Of a stretch of DNA of 64,000 bases, positions 7,801-18,665 are shown one piece after another. Numbering within the stretch: the stretch's first letter is position 1; every line of letters begins with the position of its first letter. Made by a program: the position numbers and the translations under genes. The notes under the pieces were generated by a model. That model saw only the letters and a program-made list of their open reading frames with translations. It was not told the origin of the DNA and made no database searches. Source of the DNA: CAZQVN01 sp964596775 (GTDB lineage Bacteria > Eisenbacteria > RBG-16-71-46 > JABDJR01 > JAWXBZ01); contig CAZQVN010000017.1 in assembly GCA_964596775.1 (NCBI GenBank), positions 1-64,000 of the forward strand, written 5' to 3'.

Positions 7801-9936
7801 GTGATGCTGCCCGCTTCGATCCTCATGCTTGCCGTTCTTCTCCTGACGCCCGCCGCCGCCAGGGCCGCTGATGGGTTCCGTACCCTCCCCGAATCCGGCC
7901 CGGAGCTGAACCTCCTCGTCAAGGATCTCTCCCGTCTGGTCCGCAAACCCGGAGCGCCCGATTCGCTGAAGTACCGGCTGGCCCTCGCCCGGGCCCGGGT
8001 CGGAACGATCGAGGACCGCTACCAGGCGCTGCGGATGCTCCACGACATCCGGCGCACGTACGGGCTGGACGCGCGCTATCACCGGGACATCGCCGACATC
8101 TACATCTCCGCGCAGCAGCCGTCGCGCGCCGTCCTTTCGCTCGAGGACGCGGTGGAGCTCGATCCGGACGACGTCGAGGCGCGGGTTCTCATCGCCCGAC
8201 TGATCCTCAAGTCGCTGCTCTATCACTACGAGCTCCGCACCACGAACGAGATGCTCCGCTGGCTGGACAGCGCCCTGGCCATCGACCCCGGCCACCGCGA
8301 TGCGCTGTTCCTGTCGAGCCTGGCCCTGGAACTGGCCACGGCGCTCCCGGACGCGTCGCTCGAAAACTCCGTCCGCGGCCGGGAACTGGCCGCGACGATC
8401 CTCGCGAAAAACCCGGGAGACACGGCCGCGCGCCTGCTGATGGCGCTCCATGAAATGAACCTCGGACGCCTCGAGGACGCGAAGAAAAACTTCGATCTGG
8501 CCCTGGAAACCGGTCCCGAGGACGTCCGGGCCGCGTTTTATTCCATGGAGCGCACGGCGCCCGACAAGGCGCTGGACCGGGCGAAGGCGATGGATCCGCC
8601 GATGAAGGAGGCGTTCAACGCCGCCTACTGGGCGTACCAGGACCCGACGCCGATCACGCTGCTGAACGAGAACCAGCTGGAGATCTGGAAGCGCCTGACG
8701 CTGGCGGAGTTCCTGTTCGGCCGGCCCGAGAAGGGGGAGCGGGGGTGGGACCTGCCGGCCGGAGAAGCGTTCGTCCGCTTCGGCCCGCCGAAGGCGCACG
8801 ACTTCGATCCCGGCACGATCGTCGGACAACAGGGGAAGATGGACCGTTCTCCGATCAGGCTGATCCCGCCGGCCTGGTCCTGGGACTACAGCTTCCGGAA
8901 CGCGCACTTCCGCCTCAAGTTCGAGGACAAGTCGCTGAACGGCAACTTCCGGATGGACGGGCCGACGATGGCGAAGATGGATGTCCTGCGCCGGCGCGCG
9001 CCGGTCGTCTACGACGACGCCACGCCCGGATACATCCGCTACCTCTACGTGTCCACCGCCGGGCGGGCCGGCACGGCGCGAAAGGTGGCGCAGAGCGTGC
9101 ATCTCGCCGTGCCCCTCTGGCGCGAGGCCGGCGACCTCTCCTGGCTCGAAAAGGTGCGGCTCGACGTGGACGTGCAGAGCGCCACGCGGACGTTGACCCG
9201 GCGGAGCCAGCGCCGCGCCCGCGTGTCCGATGTCTTCACGCTCGTCGACGACCTCAGGGTCCTGCTGGTGACGACCGACTTCAACCTCGACCCCGGGCGC
9301 TACAAGGTGACGGTCTACCTCGACGACGAGGACCGGAAGGTGCACGGCATCCACTCCATGCCGTTCGAGGTTCGCGATTACGCCGAGGAGCCGGGGCTGT
9401 CGATCAGCGACCTCGAGCTGACGTTCAGCCGGCCGGAAGGGGAGGGGGGGCCAGCGGTCACGAAGCTCGGCGAGACGCACATCCCGAACCCGATGGGCCT
9501 TGTCGGAGACGAGCGGAACCTGGAAGTCTTCTACGAGATGTACGGGATGAAGGTGATGGACGGCGACGCGAATCAGCAGGCGCGCTACACGATCCTCCCG
9601 CGCGAGTTCTACCTGGGCTACCAGGCGCTGGTCGAACAGGGGGAGGCCGACCCGGACATCGTTGCGTTCGTCGTTTCCGGTGCGGGCACGGCGGGGTTCG
9701 AACTCGGCCCTGAAAATTCCCTCGATGTCGTGTTCCCGCCGGCGGTGATCCGGGTTCGGGAGGGGCGCGGGTCGAAGGCGACCCGCCTCGGCCTCGGCGC
9801 GCTCGTGCCCGGAGAGTACGTGTTCATCGCCACGGTCCGGAATCCCGACACCGGCGAGACGGCTGCGGCGCGGACGTTCTTCCGCATCCTGACCGACGAG
9901 GAGATCCGCACCCTCCTGACGTTTTCGCGCGGCTGA
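7801..9936 (+). CDS. Secreted TPR protein with divergent GWxTD-like domain
   Basis: 711 aa. A signal peptide (cleavage near ARA-AD) is followed by a helical region (residues about 45-260) with TPR-like repeats, then GWDLPAGEAFVRFGPPKAHD (about 315), which resembles the GWxTD family pattern of a Trp followed by R/G-rich text and FGPP, although the strict GWxTD string is not kept. The C-terminal half is beta-rich with several sandwich-like segments. Function is unknown; such proteins are envelope proteins in FCB-group and Acidobacteria genomes. GTG 7801 or ATG 7804 could start it. A TATAGT hexamer at 7788-7793 lies so close that, if it is a true -10, the mRNA would be nearly leaderless. Confidence 0.6.
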   Translation: MMLPASILMLAVLLLTPAAARAADGFRTLPESGPELNLLVKDLSRLVRKPGAPDSLKYRLALARARVGTIEDRYQALRMLHDIRRTYGLDARYHRDIADIYISAQQPSRAVLSLEDAVELDPDDVEARVLIARLILKSLLYHYELRTTNEMLRWLDSALAIDPGHRDALFLSSLALELATALPDASLENSVRGRELAATILAKNPGDTAARLLMALHEMNLGRLEDAKKNFDLALETGPEDVRAAFYSMERTAPDKALDRAKAMDPPMKEAFNAAYWAYQDPTPITLLNENQLEIWKRLTLAEFLFGRPEKGERGWDLPAGEAFVRFGPPKAHDFDPGTIVGQQGKMDRSPIRLIPPAWSWDYSFRNAHFRLKFEDKSLNGNFRMDGPTMAKMDVLRRRAPVVYDDATPGYIRYLYVSTAGRAGTARKVAQSVHLAVPLWREAGDLSWLEKVRLDVDVQSATRTLTRRSQRRARVSDVFTLVDDLRVLLVTTDFNLDPGRYKVTVYLDDEDRKVHGIHSMPFEVRDYAEEPGLSISDLELTFSRPEGEGGPAVTKLGETHIPNPMGLVGDERNLEVFYEMYGMKVMDGDANQQARYTILPREFYLGYQALVEQGEADPDIVAFVVSGAGTAGFELGPENSLDVVFPPAVIRVREGRGSKATRLGLGALVPGEYVFIATVRNPDTGETAAARTFFRILTDEEIRTLLTFSRG

Positions 9937-9981
9937 CTCCCGTTTCCGGTCCGGCCCGCGCGAAGCGCCGGTCAGCGCCGG

Positions 9982-12900
9982 TCAGCGCCGGTCGAGGATC
10001 AGCTTTCCGCGCTGGAGTTCCCCGCCGCAGAGGACGCGGCAATGGTAGACCCCGGAGGGGAGCGTCCGGCCGCCGTCATCGCGACCGTCCCAGGTGACGG
10101 AATAGGCCCCGGACGGGAGCGGGCCCGACAGCAGGGCGCGGACCCGACGGCCGGTCGTCGCGAAGATGTCCACGGTCACCGGGCGGGTCGCCGCGCCGGC
10201 GGTCTCCGCCCTCGATCCCGCCACCGTGAAGTGAATGCGGGTCCGGTCCCGGAACGGGTTCGGCGAGCCGGTCAGGCGTTCGACCGGCCGCTGAGCCGGA
10301 CTCGATTCCTCCCCTCCGGCGCCGGACGTCGGGGAGGGACCGCCGAGATCCCCGGTGTGCCGCGCATCGTGATGGAACATCGGCCACGGGGAAGCGGCCG
10401 CGCCGAACGTCCACGGGGTGTCCCACGCGTAGATCTTCTGGTCGAACGCCTGCGCGACGATCTCGGTCAGGCCGTCCCCGTCGAGGTCCCACGCGGCCGG
10501 GGCCCCCTCGATGGCGTTGTCCGCCCGCACCGGAAAACCGGGCAGCGGCGCTCCGTCGGCCCGGATCCCGTGCAGCCGGCCGATCTGGTCGCCGATCAGG
10601 ATCTCCGGCGTGCCGTCGCCGTCGATGTCGACGAGGCAGGGGCTCGACCGGAGGGGCACCGCCGCGCCCTGCGAGTCGAGAATCAGCACCGGAAAGCCGG
10701 GCAGGATCGTGCCGTCGTTCCTCCAGGCATGCACGCGACCGTTCGAGGCTCCGCAGACGACGTCGGGAATCCCGTCGCCGGTGAGATCTCCGAGCGCCGG
10801 CGAGGAATCGAGGTCCTGGAGCAGCGCGATCGACTTCGGCCAGCCGGGCACCGGTGTTCCGTCGGCCTTCAGCGCGAACATGTTTCCGCTGCTGGATCCG
10901 ACGACGATGTCGGGCGAGCCGTCGTTGTCGAGGTCGCCGACGGCCGGAGAGGCGGTGATGCTCCCCCCGGTGACGACCGGAAATCCGGGCAGTTCCACCG
11001 CCGACGTGGTGGCCTCGAACACGTGGACCCGGCCGTCGCGCATGCCGGCGATGATCTCCGGCCGGCCGTCGCCGTTCAGGTCCCGGAGCGCCGGCGTTCC
11101 GTACGACGTGGGCGTCGAGGTCACCTTGAACACGCCGGTGGTGGCCGGGTTGTTGTCGCCGTCCAGCAGTTCGGTGCCGTCCGGGTGAAACGCGAACAGC
11201 ACGGCGCCGACGCTGCAGAAGAGTTCGAGCGTTCCGTCGCCGTCCACGTCCGCCATCGCCACGGAACCGAGCGGGTTCGGCGTGGCCAGCCCCTGGACGT
11301 TCAGGTTCTTCGGGAAGCCCGGCTTGACCACCCCCTCCGCCGACCACAGATAGAGCGAGCCCGTCCAGGACACCGCGGCGATGTCCGGAAAGCCGTCGAG
11401 ATCCGCATCCCCCACGGCCGGCGCGTTCCAGAACGAGGGACCTCCGGAGTTCGTCAGCGCGCCGATCGTCGCGCCGTTTCCGTCCCCGTCATGGACCTCG
11501 CTGCCGTCCCCGTTCACCGCGTAGATTTCCCGGCCGGCGCCGAGGATCTCGAGCTGCGGGTCCTGGTCGAGGTTCGCCAGCGTGACCGAACCGTTCCCGG
11601 ACGCGCCGGTGGTGATCGGAAACCCGGCCCGGAGCGGCAGCGACGTCGACGCGCCGGCGACGGCCGACGGCGGGCTCTCGTTCCCCGAGGAATCCTGGGC
11701 GGTCACCCGGTAGTGGAAGAAGACGAACGGCGTGAGCCCTTCGTCCCGGTAGTACGCGGTGCGTTCGGTCACGTCCGGATTGATCCGGACGAACGGCCCC
11801 GCGGGGCTCGCGGACCTCAGAATGGTGTACCCCCTGAGGCGCGGATGGGTGGACGGATCGAACCGGAGTTCGACGGCGCCGGGCCGCCCCGTCGCGGTCA
11901 GGTTCGCCGGGGCGGCCGGGGCGCCGGGCGGCGTGATGACGAACGTCCCGACCGGCGCGCCGGCGGAGCGGGTGTCGGTGAGCGTCACACGCAGCGCGTG
12001 ACCTCCCGCGGCGAGCCCCGCCGTGTCGGACATCGCGACCTCGAACCCGTCGGGAGGGCCGGAGAGCGCCATCTCGCCCGCGACCGTGCCGAAGTCGATC
12101 AGGCTGTCGGTGATCGTGAACACCGGGTCGGCCGAAGACAGGGTCGCGATCAGCCCGTCGGACGGACCGAGGCCCCGGTTCCGCAGCACCGGGCGGAGCA
12201 CGAACGGTTCGCCCGGCTCGAGGATCCCGTTCCCGTTGCCCGTGCCCGTCGAGTCGCGCGCGGTCATTCGGTACCACTCGAGGATCGGCGCGTGGACGCG
12301 CAGCACGATGTCCTCGCCGAAGACGGCGGTGCCGTCGTCGATGGAGAGATGCGCGTGAATTTCCGTGCGGTCCGGGGTGGCGCGGTCGATCCGGATCACG
12401 ATCGGATCGAGCGGTTCCTCCTCGCCGCCCGGTCCGAGGACGGGATAGCGGCTTTCGGCATCGAGGATCGCGAGATGCGGGCTCCCGGACGACAGCGTGG
12501 CGGTGGCCGAATCTCCGGTGGCGCCGCCGCGGTTGCGCAGCGTGAACCGGAGTGCGACGGTTTCGCCGGCGTCGATCCGGCCGTCGCCGTTGCCGCCGGG
12601 CGCGACCGTCGTGTCGTCGTCGCAGAGCGTCCCTGACACGAAGAGATGGGGCGCGGACGCGGGCGTCACGCTGCCGCTGCCGATGAAGGGAATGTGGTTG
12701 AGCGCCGTGACCGTGACCGTGTACGCGCCGAGCGTGTCCGGCGCGAACGAAACGAGGGCGAGCCCGCTCGAATCGGTCCAGGCGGTCACGTAGTCGTCGC
12801 CGGCCTTGTCGATGCACACGAGGGCGCCGGGAACGGGCGATCCGCCGGACGTCACGCCGACCGGAACCGGGCCGCCCCCGAGCGGGAACGCCGGAGGCAC

Positions 12901-14790
12901 GGACACGGCGAGGTCGCCCGGCTCCGCGGTCCAGACCCGCATGGCGGGGTCGCCGAGGAGGATCGGCGTCATCTGCATCCAGCGGTGCGGGCCGTCGGAG
13001 CCCGACGTGCCGATGAAGGGCAGCCGCGACCCGTCCAGGGCCCACCCCAGTTCCGTCCACCCCTGCTGAAACAGGAGCCGGTAGAACTCGTTCTGGTAGT
13101 CCCAGCTGGTCAGCGGAAAGTCCTCGCGCGTGGACCCGATCGAGGCCACCGCGCCGCCGGCGGGATTCAGCAGGAAGCGTTCGGCGATGCAGGAAAAGTC
13201 GATGGCCGAGGACGTGCAGTTGATCGCGTAGAGGACCGAGGCCGACCCGGCGTTGGTGAGGCCCGCGGCGTCGGCGTTGTTCAGCGTCAGCCCGCCGGCG
13301 CCGACCGACATCGTGTTGATGTAGCCGTGGCCGACGTGATGGAGAATCCCGAAGCCGGCGTTGATCGAATCGATCACCGTGCCTTTTTCCTCGAGGATGC
13401 AGGAGGGGAACGCCGGAGCCGGGCAGTGCTCGTACAGGCGGACCGGATCCCACGCCGGCGGGAGAAAAGACAGCGCGGATTCGCAGAGGTCGGCGCCGTC
13501 CAGGACGATCGTGGCGCCCGGAGTGTACGCGCTGGGAAACAGCACTTCCCCCATGGCGAGGAGGCGGGTCAGCGACCCGTCCCGCGGCGGGGTGCGCGCG
13601 TAGGCGAGGATCTTGTCGACCAGGACCTGCGCCTCGGCCGCGTTGTTCGTGGGCAGCCTCCCGAGGTACACGTCGGCGTAGAGGTCGGCCTGGTCTCCCG
13701 GGCCGGCGCCGGAACTCCCCTCGCCGAAGAAGGCGTCGCCGTCCGCGTTCCACGTTCCGTCCAGGCACTGGTAGTAGAGATCGGTCGGGATGTCGGCGCC
13801 CTGGAAGAACGTGGTGCGGGCGAAGCGCATCGGGATGACCGGGGCGTCGCCGCCGAGCAGAACGTACAGCGTGCCCCACCGGGTCGCGGCGTCGCGGATG
13901 AATCCGCGGATCGTCTCCTGGAGATCGACCCCCTGGGGGTAGTTCGCCCGGATCCAGTCCACGGTCCGGACGACGGCGGGGGTTCCCGACCGCGTCTTCC
14001 AGTCGGCCAGCTCCTGGTACACGGACTCCTGGGCGGTGTCCGTGATGATCAGGTATTCCACCGGCGTCCCGTCGAGCGAGGGACGGAACGTGGGGTGGAA
14101 CGGCTGGCCGCCGGAGGCCAGCGGGCGCACCGGTACGCGGGTGGCCCGGTCGGGACTCCGGACGTTTCCCGTGAGCCGGTCCGCCGCGGCGCCCAGCGTG
14201 GCGTCGGCCCAGGGCTCCGCGCGGGCGGGGGTGAAGCGGGGTTCGGCCGCGGAGTCCGCCACGAGCTCCACGGCGATCTCCATCCGGCGGAAGAAGAGCA
14301 GGCGCCCGGTCGCGGCATCGCGGCTGAAGGGGGTCACGAGGACGGAACCGAGCGTCCGGCCGCGGAGGCGGCCGGTGTACCCCGCCCGGGCCGGGGCGGC
14401 GGGCAGTGCGGCCGCCGGCCGGAGCTCGGCGGGCAGCGTGTCGGCCGCGATCACCGTTACCGTGATGCGGCCGGGGGTCGTTCCGTCGGGCAGGCGCAGC
14501 GTCACCGCCACCTCGGGCAGGAACTCCCCCTCGCCGGCGCCGGCGTTGCGCCCCGCGGCCCGCGCTCCCTCGGCGGTCGCTGCCGCCGGTGGAACCGGAA
14601 CGCTCCCCTTGAGAAAAACGAGGTCGCCGGTGTCCCGGCGCTCGATCGCCAGGCGGTCCGCGTCGAGGTCGATCCGCTCATGCAGCGTGATGCTCGACGC
14701 GGCATGGGACGGCGTGACCGGCAATCCGGCCAGCAGGGCCGAAAGGAGTGCTGCGGGGACAAGGCGGGACGTTCCGCCCGGAAGTTTCAT
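9982..14790 (-). CDS. Giant secreted C25 (gingipain-type) cysteine peptidase with FG-GAP repeats and FlgD-like tail
   Basis: About 1602 aa; ATG 14790 is chosen because it has GGAGGG upstream and starts a clean signal peptide (cleavage near SHA-AS). Order: an N-terminal prodomain-like region; a peptidase C25 core with catalytic His in HHVGHGY and Cys in INCTSSAIDF; Ig/CARDB-like segments; a fibronectin type III module; at least five FG-GAP/VCBS-like repeats rich in DLDGDG and DGDGTPEI calcium-loop motifs; and a C-terminal FlgD-type Ig domain starting at SPNPF and ending GKLILDRR. The tail is the kind used as a sorting signal by type IX-like secretion. Probably a surface or secreted protease; substrate unknown. 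Monocistronic. Confidence 0.85.
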   Translation of the reverse strand: MKLPGGTSRLVPAALLSALLAGLPVTPSHAASSITLHERIDLDADRLAIERRDTGDLVFLKGSVPVPPAAATAEGARAAGRNAGAGEGEFLPEVAVTLRLPDGTTPGRITVTVIAADTLPAELRPAAALPAAPARAGYTGRLRGRTLGSVLVTPFSRDAATGRLLFFRRMEIAVELVADSAAEPRFTPARAEPWADATLGAAADRLTGNVRSPDRATRVPVRPLASGGQPFHPTFRPSLDGTPVEYLIITDTAQESVYQELADWKTRSGTPAVVRTVDWIRANYPQGVDLQETIRGFIRDAATRWGTLYVLLGGDAPVIPMRFARTTFFQGADIPTDLYYQCLDGTWNADGDAFFGEGSSGAGPGDQADLYADVYLGRLPTNNAAEAQVLVDKILAYARTPPRDGSLTRLLAMGEVLFPSAYTPGATIVLDGADLCESALSFLPPAWDPVRLYEHCPAPAFPSCILEEKGTVIDSINAGFGILHHVGHGYINTMSVGAGGLTLNNADAAGLTNAGSASVLYAINCTSSAIDFSCIAERFLLNPAGGAVASIGSTREDFPLTSWDYQNEFYRLLFQQGWTELGWALDGSRLPFIGTSGSDGPHRWMQMTPILLGDPAMRVWTAEPGDLAVSVPPAFPLGGGPVPVGVTSGGSPVPGALVCIDKAGDDYVTAWTDSSGLALVSFAPDTLGAYTVTVTALNHIPFIGSGSVTPASAPHLFVSGTLCDDDTTVAPGGNGDGRIDAGETVALRFTLRNRGGATGDSATATLSSGSPHLAILDAESRYPVLGPGGEEEPLDPIVIRIDRATPDRTEIHAHLSIDDGTAVFGEDIVLRVHAPILEWYRMTARDSTGTGNGNGILEPGEPFVLRPVLRNRGLGPSDGLIATLSSADPVFTITDSLIDFGTVAGEMALSGPPDGFEVAMSDTAGLAAGGHALRVTLTDTRSAGAPVGTFVITPPGAPAAPANLTATGRPGAVELRFDPSTHPRLRGYTILRSASPAGPFVRINPDVTERTAYYRDEGLTPFVFFHYRVTAQDSSGNESPPSAVAGASTSLPLRAGFPITTGASGNGSVTLANLDQDPQLEILGAGREIYAVNGDGSEVHDGDGNGATIGALTNSGGPSFWNAPAVGDADLDGFPDIAAVSWTGSLYLWSAEGVVKPGFPKNLNVQGLATPNPLGSVAMADVDGDGTLELFCSVGAVLFAFHPDGTELLDGDNNPATTGVFKVTSTPTSYGTPALRDLNGDGRPEIIAGMRDGRVHVFEATTSAVELPGFPVVTGGSITASPAVGDLDNDGSPDIVVGSSSGNMFALKADGTPVPGWPKSIALLQDLDSSPALGDLTGDGIPDVVCGASNGRVHAWRNDGTILPGFPVLILDSQGAAVPLRSSPCLVDIDGDGTPEILIGDQIGRLHGIRADGAPLPGFPVRADNAIEGAPAAWDLDGDGLTEIVAQAFDQKIYAWDTPWTFGAAASPWPMFHHDARHTGDLGGPSPTSGAGGEESSPAQRPVERLTGSPNPFRDRTRIHFTVAGSRAETAGAATRPVTVDIFATTGRRVRALLSGPLPSGAYSVTWDGRDDGGRTLPSGVYHCRVLCGGELQRGKLILDRR

Positions 14791-15048
14791 GGTTCGGCAC
14801 TCCCTCCAGGAACGACTGGGCCAGCAATCAGTATAGGGAATTGTCCTGCGATGCGTCACCGCGCTCTAAAGACCGGAATCCATCCGTGATAACCGGAGCG
14901 GCGGTCCCAAGTGTCGAAAATTCTTACGATCCATGCTTGACCGATGGCCACAATATACAAAAAGACAGCAACTTAGAGGCTTTATCTTTGTATACTATTT
15001 ATTACATTCCCATCGCATCGCAGCCCGACATCATGGAAAGGGAGCATC
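14791..15048. other. AT-richer divergent intergenic region
   Basis: This 258-bp gap separates the divergent C25 peptidase and a small secreted protein. It is visibly richer in A/T than its surroundings (about 14930-15010). A TATACT hexamer at 14991-14996 could be a -10 for the plus-strand gene, but no convincing -35 is correctly spaced. The ribosome site for the plus gene is GGAAAGGGAG just before 15049. Confidence 0.35.
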
Positions 15049-15663
15049 ATGAAAACTTCATTACGATTCCACTGCATTCTGCACGCCGCGCTTCTCGCTC
15101 AATTTCTGCTCCCCGCGATCACTTCGGCCGCTCCACCCGTTCCATCCGCCGGCAGCGCCGTCGTGGACGGCAATCCGAACGAGTGGAACCTCCCCGCAAA
15201 TTTCTTTGCGAACATGCACCGGGCAGGAAGGGCGGACAAGCCGCTGGAATCGAAGACCTACTTCCGTTACGACTGCACGACCATGACGCTCTACGTGCTG
15301 GTGCTGGGAGAACCCGGAATTCCCTGTCTGCTGGATGCGGGAACGGCCTGGGTGGCCATCAACACCCAGAGCAACAAGCTCGTGACCAACGGGTCCGGCA
15401 ACGACGGCGTGCCCCCCGATTTCGCCTGGATCGACGTGAACTACGACGGAAATCCGAACCACGCACGCGGCTATGAGGCGTCCTTTTCGCTCGCCCCCGG
15501 ATCCTACTCGGTCATCGTACACGTGGATGTGTTCGACGCCGGCGGCGGTCAGACGTCCGCGACGATCGGGTTTCCGGGCAGTGGTCCGGCCCTCATCATC
15601 GACTGCGCGCCGGTCCCGGTCGAAAGCACGACATGGAGCCGGATCAAGAAACTGTACGACTAG
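15049..15663 (+). CDS. Small secreted protein of unknown function, possible CBM9/DOMON-like sandwich
   Basis: 204 aa with a Sec signal peptide (cleavage near TSA-AP). The mature protein opens with VVDGNPNEWN, a pattern seen at the start of CBM9-like or DOMON-like beta-sandwich domains (D-G-x-x-x-E-W), and continues with alternating beta strands and the calcium-loop-like DVNYDGNPNHARGYE. It ends in a short basic tail, PVESTTWSRIKKLYD, distinct from the body and possibly a C-terminal signal. ATG 15049 has GGAAAGGGAG upstream. It stands alone, transcribed towards the convergent MFS gene. I do not recognise a specific family; no enzymatic motif is visible. Confidence 0.6.
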   Translation: MKTSLRFHCILHAALLAQFLLPAITSAAPPVPSAGSAVVDGNPNEWNLPANFFANMHRAGRADKPLESKTYFRYDCTTMTLYVLVLGEPGIPCLLDAGTAWVAINTQSNKLVTNGSGNDGVPPDFAWIDVNYDGNPNHARGYEASFSLAPGSYSVIVHVDVFDAGGGQTSATIGFPGSGPALIIDCAPVPVESTTWSRIKKLYD

Positions 15664-15712
15664 GAGTGGTTCTCGCTTGAACGGATGCCCCGGTACAACC
15701 CGGAGCCCGGGT

Positions 15713-16969
<1,257 letters not shown>

Positions 16970-16996
16970 GACGGGAGGAACGGGGGGTGGAGCGCC

Positions 16997-17038
16997 CCGT
17001 CACGGCCGGACGTCATGCGCGACGTCCGGCCGTGACGG
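16997..17038 (-). terminator. Perfect 18-bp hairpin after sodC
   Basis: Arms 16997-17014 and 17021-17038 are perfect reverse complements (core GTCACGGCCGGACGTC) with a 6-base loop. The hairpin starts 14 bases after the sodC stop on the minus strand. No U-run follows, so it may act as a tailless terminator or mRNA 3' stabiliser rather than a classic rho-independent site. Confidence 0.6.
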
Positions 17039-17051
17039 AACTCCCGGGACA

Positions 17052-17615
17052 TCAGGGGTTCGCGATGCCGATGACGCCGCAGGCGATCCGTCCGCCGGCG
17101 TTTCCGGTGGGCTGGCCGCCGTCGTCGGGCTTCGCGTGAACGATCATCGCGTAGCCAACGACCGGATTCTTCGGGCCCGCGATCGAGAGGTTGTCGACGA
17201 TCAGCTCGAGGTGCGCCTTTCCGGAGGCGTCCGCCTTGAGGTTGCCGAAATCCCCGGCGTGACGCATCGCCTTGTCGGGAAGGCCGTGCTCATGCCCCTC
17301 GGGATTGTAGTGTCCCCCGGTGCTCGTGCCGTCCGGGGCGGAGCAGTCGCCGAATTCGTGAATGTGCATCGCATGCTCGGAGTTCGGCGTGAGCCCCTCG
17401 ATATCCGCCACGACCCGGACCTTGCCGCCCTGGGCCGTGAAGCGGACGATGCCGTGAGCCGTGTTTCCTTCGGTGGCATGCAGCACGCACACGGCATGAG
17501 TCGTCCCCGCCGCGGCGGGCGCCGAGGCCGGTTTGCTCTGGGCAAGCGCAAGGGCCGTCGCACCGGCGACGAGCGCCGCGGAAAGAAGGCCGGTTTTCAA
17601 CGAAAGCCTGGTCAT
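17052..17615 (-). CDS. sodC: Periplasmic Cu/Zn superoxide dismutase
   Basis: 187 aa with a signal peptide (cleavage near ALA-QS). Metal-ligand and fold motifs of the family are visible: HAMHIHEFGDC, GGHYNPEGHEHG, and the C-terminal GGRIACGVIG carrying the second disulphide cysteine. It converts superoxide to peroxide and oxygen in the periplasm. The ATG at 17615 is chosen because AAGGAG lies just upstream and it starts the signal peptide; an upstream in-frame extension has no such support. A weak promoter-like TTGACC lies on the minus strand at 17713-17708 with only a poor -10. Single gene, ended by the hairpin at 16997-17038. Confidence 0.93.
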   Translation of the reverse strand: MTRLSLKTGLLSAALVAGATALALAQSKPASAPAAAGTTHAVCVLHATEGNTAHGIVRFTAQGGKVRVVADIEGLTPNSEHAMHIHEFGDCSAPDGTSTGGHYNPEGHEHGLPDKAMRHAGDFGNLKADASGKAHLELIVDNLSIAGPKNPVVGYAMIVHAKPDDGGQPTGNAGGRIACGVIGIANP

Positions 17616-17729
17616 CTCTTCTCCTTGTAAAGGGTGACGGAGCCCCGCGTGGACTCCCTGAATTCGGACCGGATGTACCGGCACAGTGTGGGTCGGGTTC
17701 CGGCGGGGGTCAAGGGCGATGTGGCCGGC

Positions 17730-18665
17730 CTAGCGCACCTTCCAGCCGAGCCGCTCCCAGCGGATTTTTTCCCGCCCCGCGTCCACCGACCAGTAGATGG
17801 TTCTCGCCCGCCCTTTCACGAGCGCGAGGTCGAGAAAACCCCAGTAGCGGCTGTCCTCCGAGTTGTCGCGGTTGTCGCCGAGGACGAACACGTGCCCCTC
17901 TGGGACCGTGACCGGGCCGTAGTTGTGCATGTTCCCGGCTCCGGGGGGCACGATGTTCGGATCGATCACGTCGCGGGACTGGACCCGGGAATCGAAGAAG
18001 TGAACGTAGTTCTCGATGAGATTCGCCCGGTTGATGAACACGACCCGGTCGCGGATCTCCACGGTTTCTCCCGGAAGGGCGATCACGCGCTTGATGGCGT
18101 TCCGGTCCGGATTCCCCGGAAGGCCGAAGATCAGGACGTCTCCCCGGTTGGGTCTCCGGTACGGCGATACCGGCGTGTTCGTGAACGGAAGGCGTGCACC
18201 GTAGCCCGGCTTCGTCGCGTAGAGGTAGTCGCCGACGCGGAGCGTCACGTCCATCCCCGCGGAGGGGATGCGGTACGCCTCGAAGAGAAGGGATTTCGTC
18301 GCTTCGGTCGCGACGGGGGCGATGACGAGGCCGCCGAGGATCCAGGCCGCCGCGTAGAAGACCGGCCGGTTGTAGCGGCGCGGAACGAACGCCCCGGAGC
18401 GTCGTTTCGCGGTGCGAAACGCGTCCAGGGCCACGAGGATCCAGAACAGGAGAAAAACGGGAGGGAAGAGAAGGACCAGGTGCCCGGGACCGACGAACAC
18501 GAAGAACGAGAGAAACGCCAGCGAGCCGAACACGGCGGCCAGGTAGACGCTCAGGCCGCGAACCGCCTGTCCGTTGTACATCTGCCCCAGTCCGGGGAGC
18601 AGGAGCGTGAGGATCAGCGCCGTGCCGGGGCTGCGCCCCGCGGCGGGCATTGCGGGTGTCGTCAT
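17730..18665 (-). CDS. lepB: Signal peptidase I with N-terminal multi-helix membrane domain
   Basis: 311 aa. An N-terminal membrane section (residues about 12-125) begins with PGLGQMYNGQAVRG, a TM2-like motif, and holds several helices. The peptidase S26 domain follows: catalytic serine in IPSAGM (usual form PSxSM), catalytic lysine in NAIKRVIALPGE, and the conserved GDNRDNSEDSRYWG box. It cleaves Sec and Tat signal peptides on the periplasmic side. ATG 18665 overlaps the pepF stop as ATGA, so the two genes are translationally coupled. The extra membrane domain makes it longer at the N-terminus than simple LepB proteins. Confidence 0.9.
   Translation of the reverse strand: MTTPAMPAAGRSPGTALILTLLLPGLGQMYNGQAVRGLSVYLAAVFGSLAFLSFFVFVGPGHLVLLFPPVFLLFWILVALDAFRTAKRRSGAFVPRRYNRPVFYAAAWILGGLVIAPVATEATKSLLFEAYRIPSAGMDVTLRVGDYLYATKPGYGARLPFTNTPVSPYRRPNRGDVLIFGLPGNPDRNAIKRVIALPGETVEIRDRVVFINRANLIENYVHFFDSRVQSRDVIDPNIVPPGAGNMHNYGPVTVPEGHVFVLGDNRDNSEDSRYWGFLDLALVKGRARTIYWSVDAGREKIRWERLGWKVR

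Noticed and set aside
9963..9995. Triplicated GCGCCGGTCA at the C25 peptidase end
   Set aside because: It partly encodes the last codons and lies in a GC-rich junction; too short to call a functional repeat.
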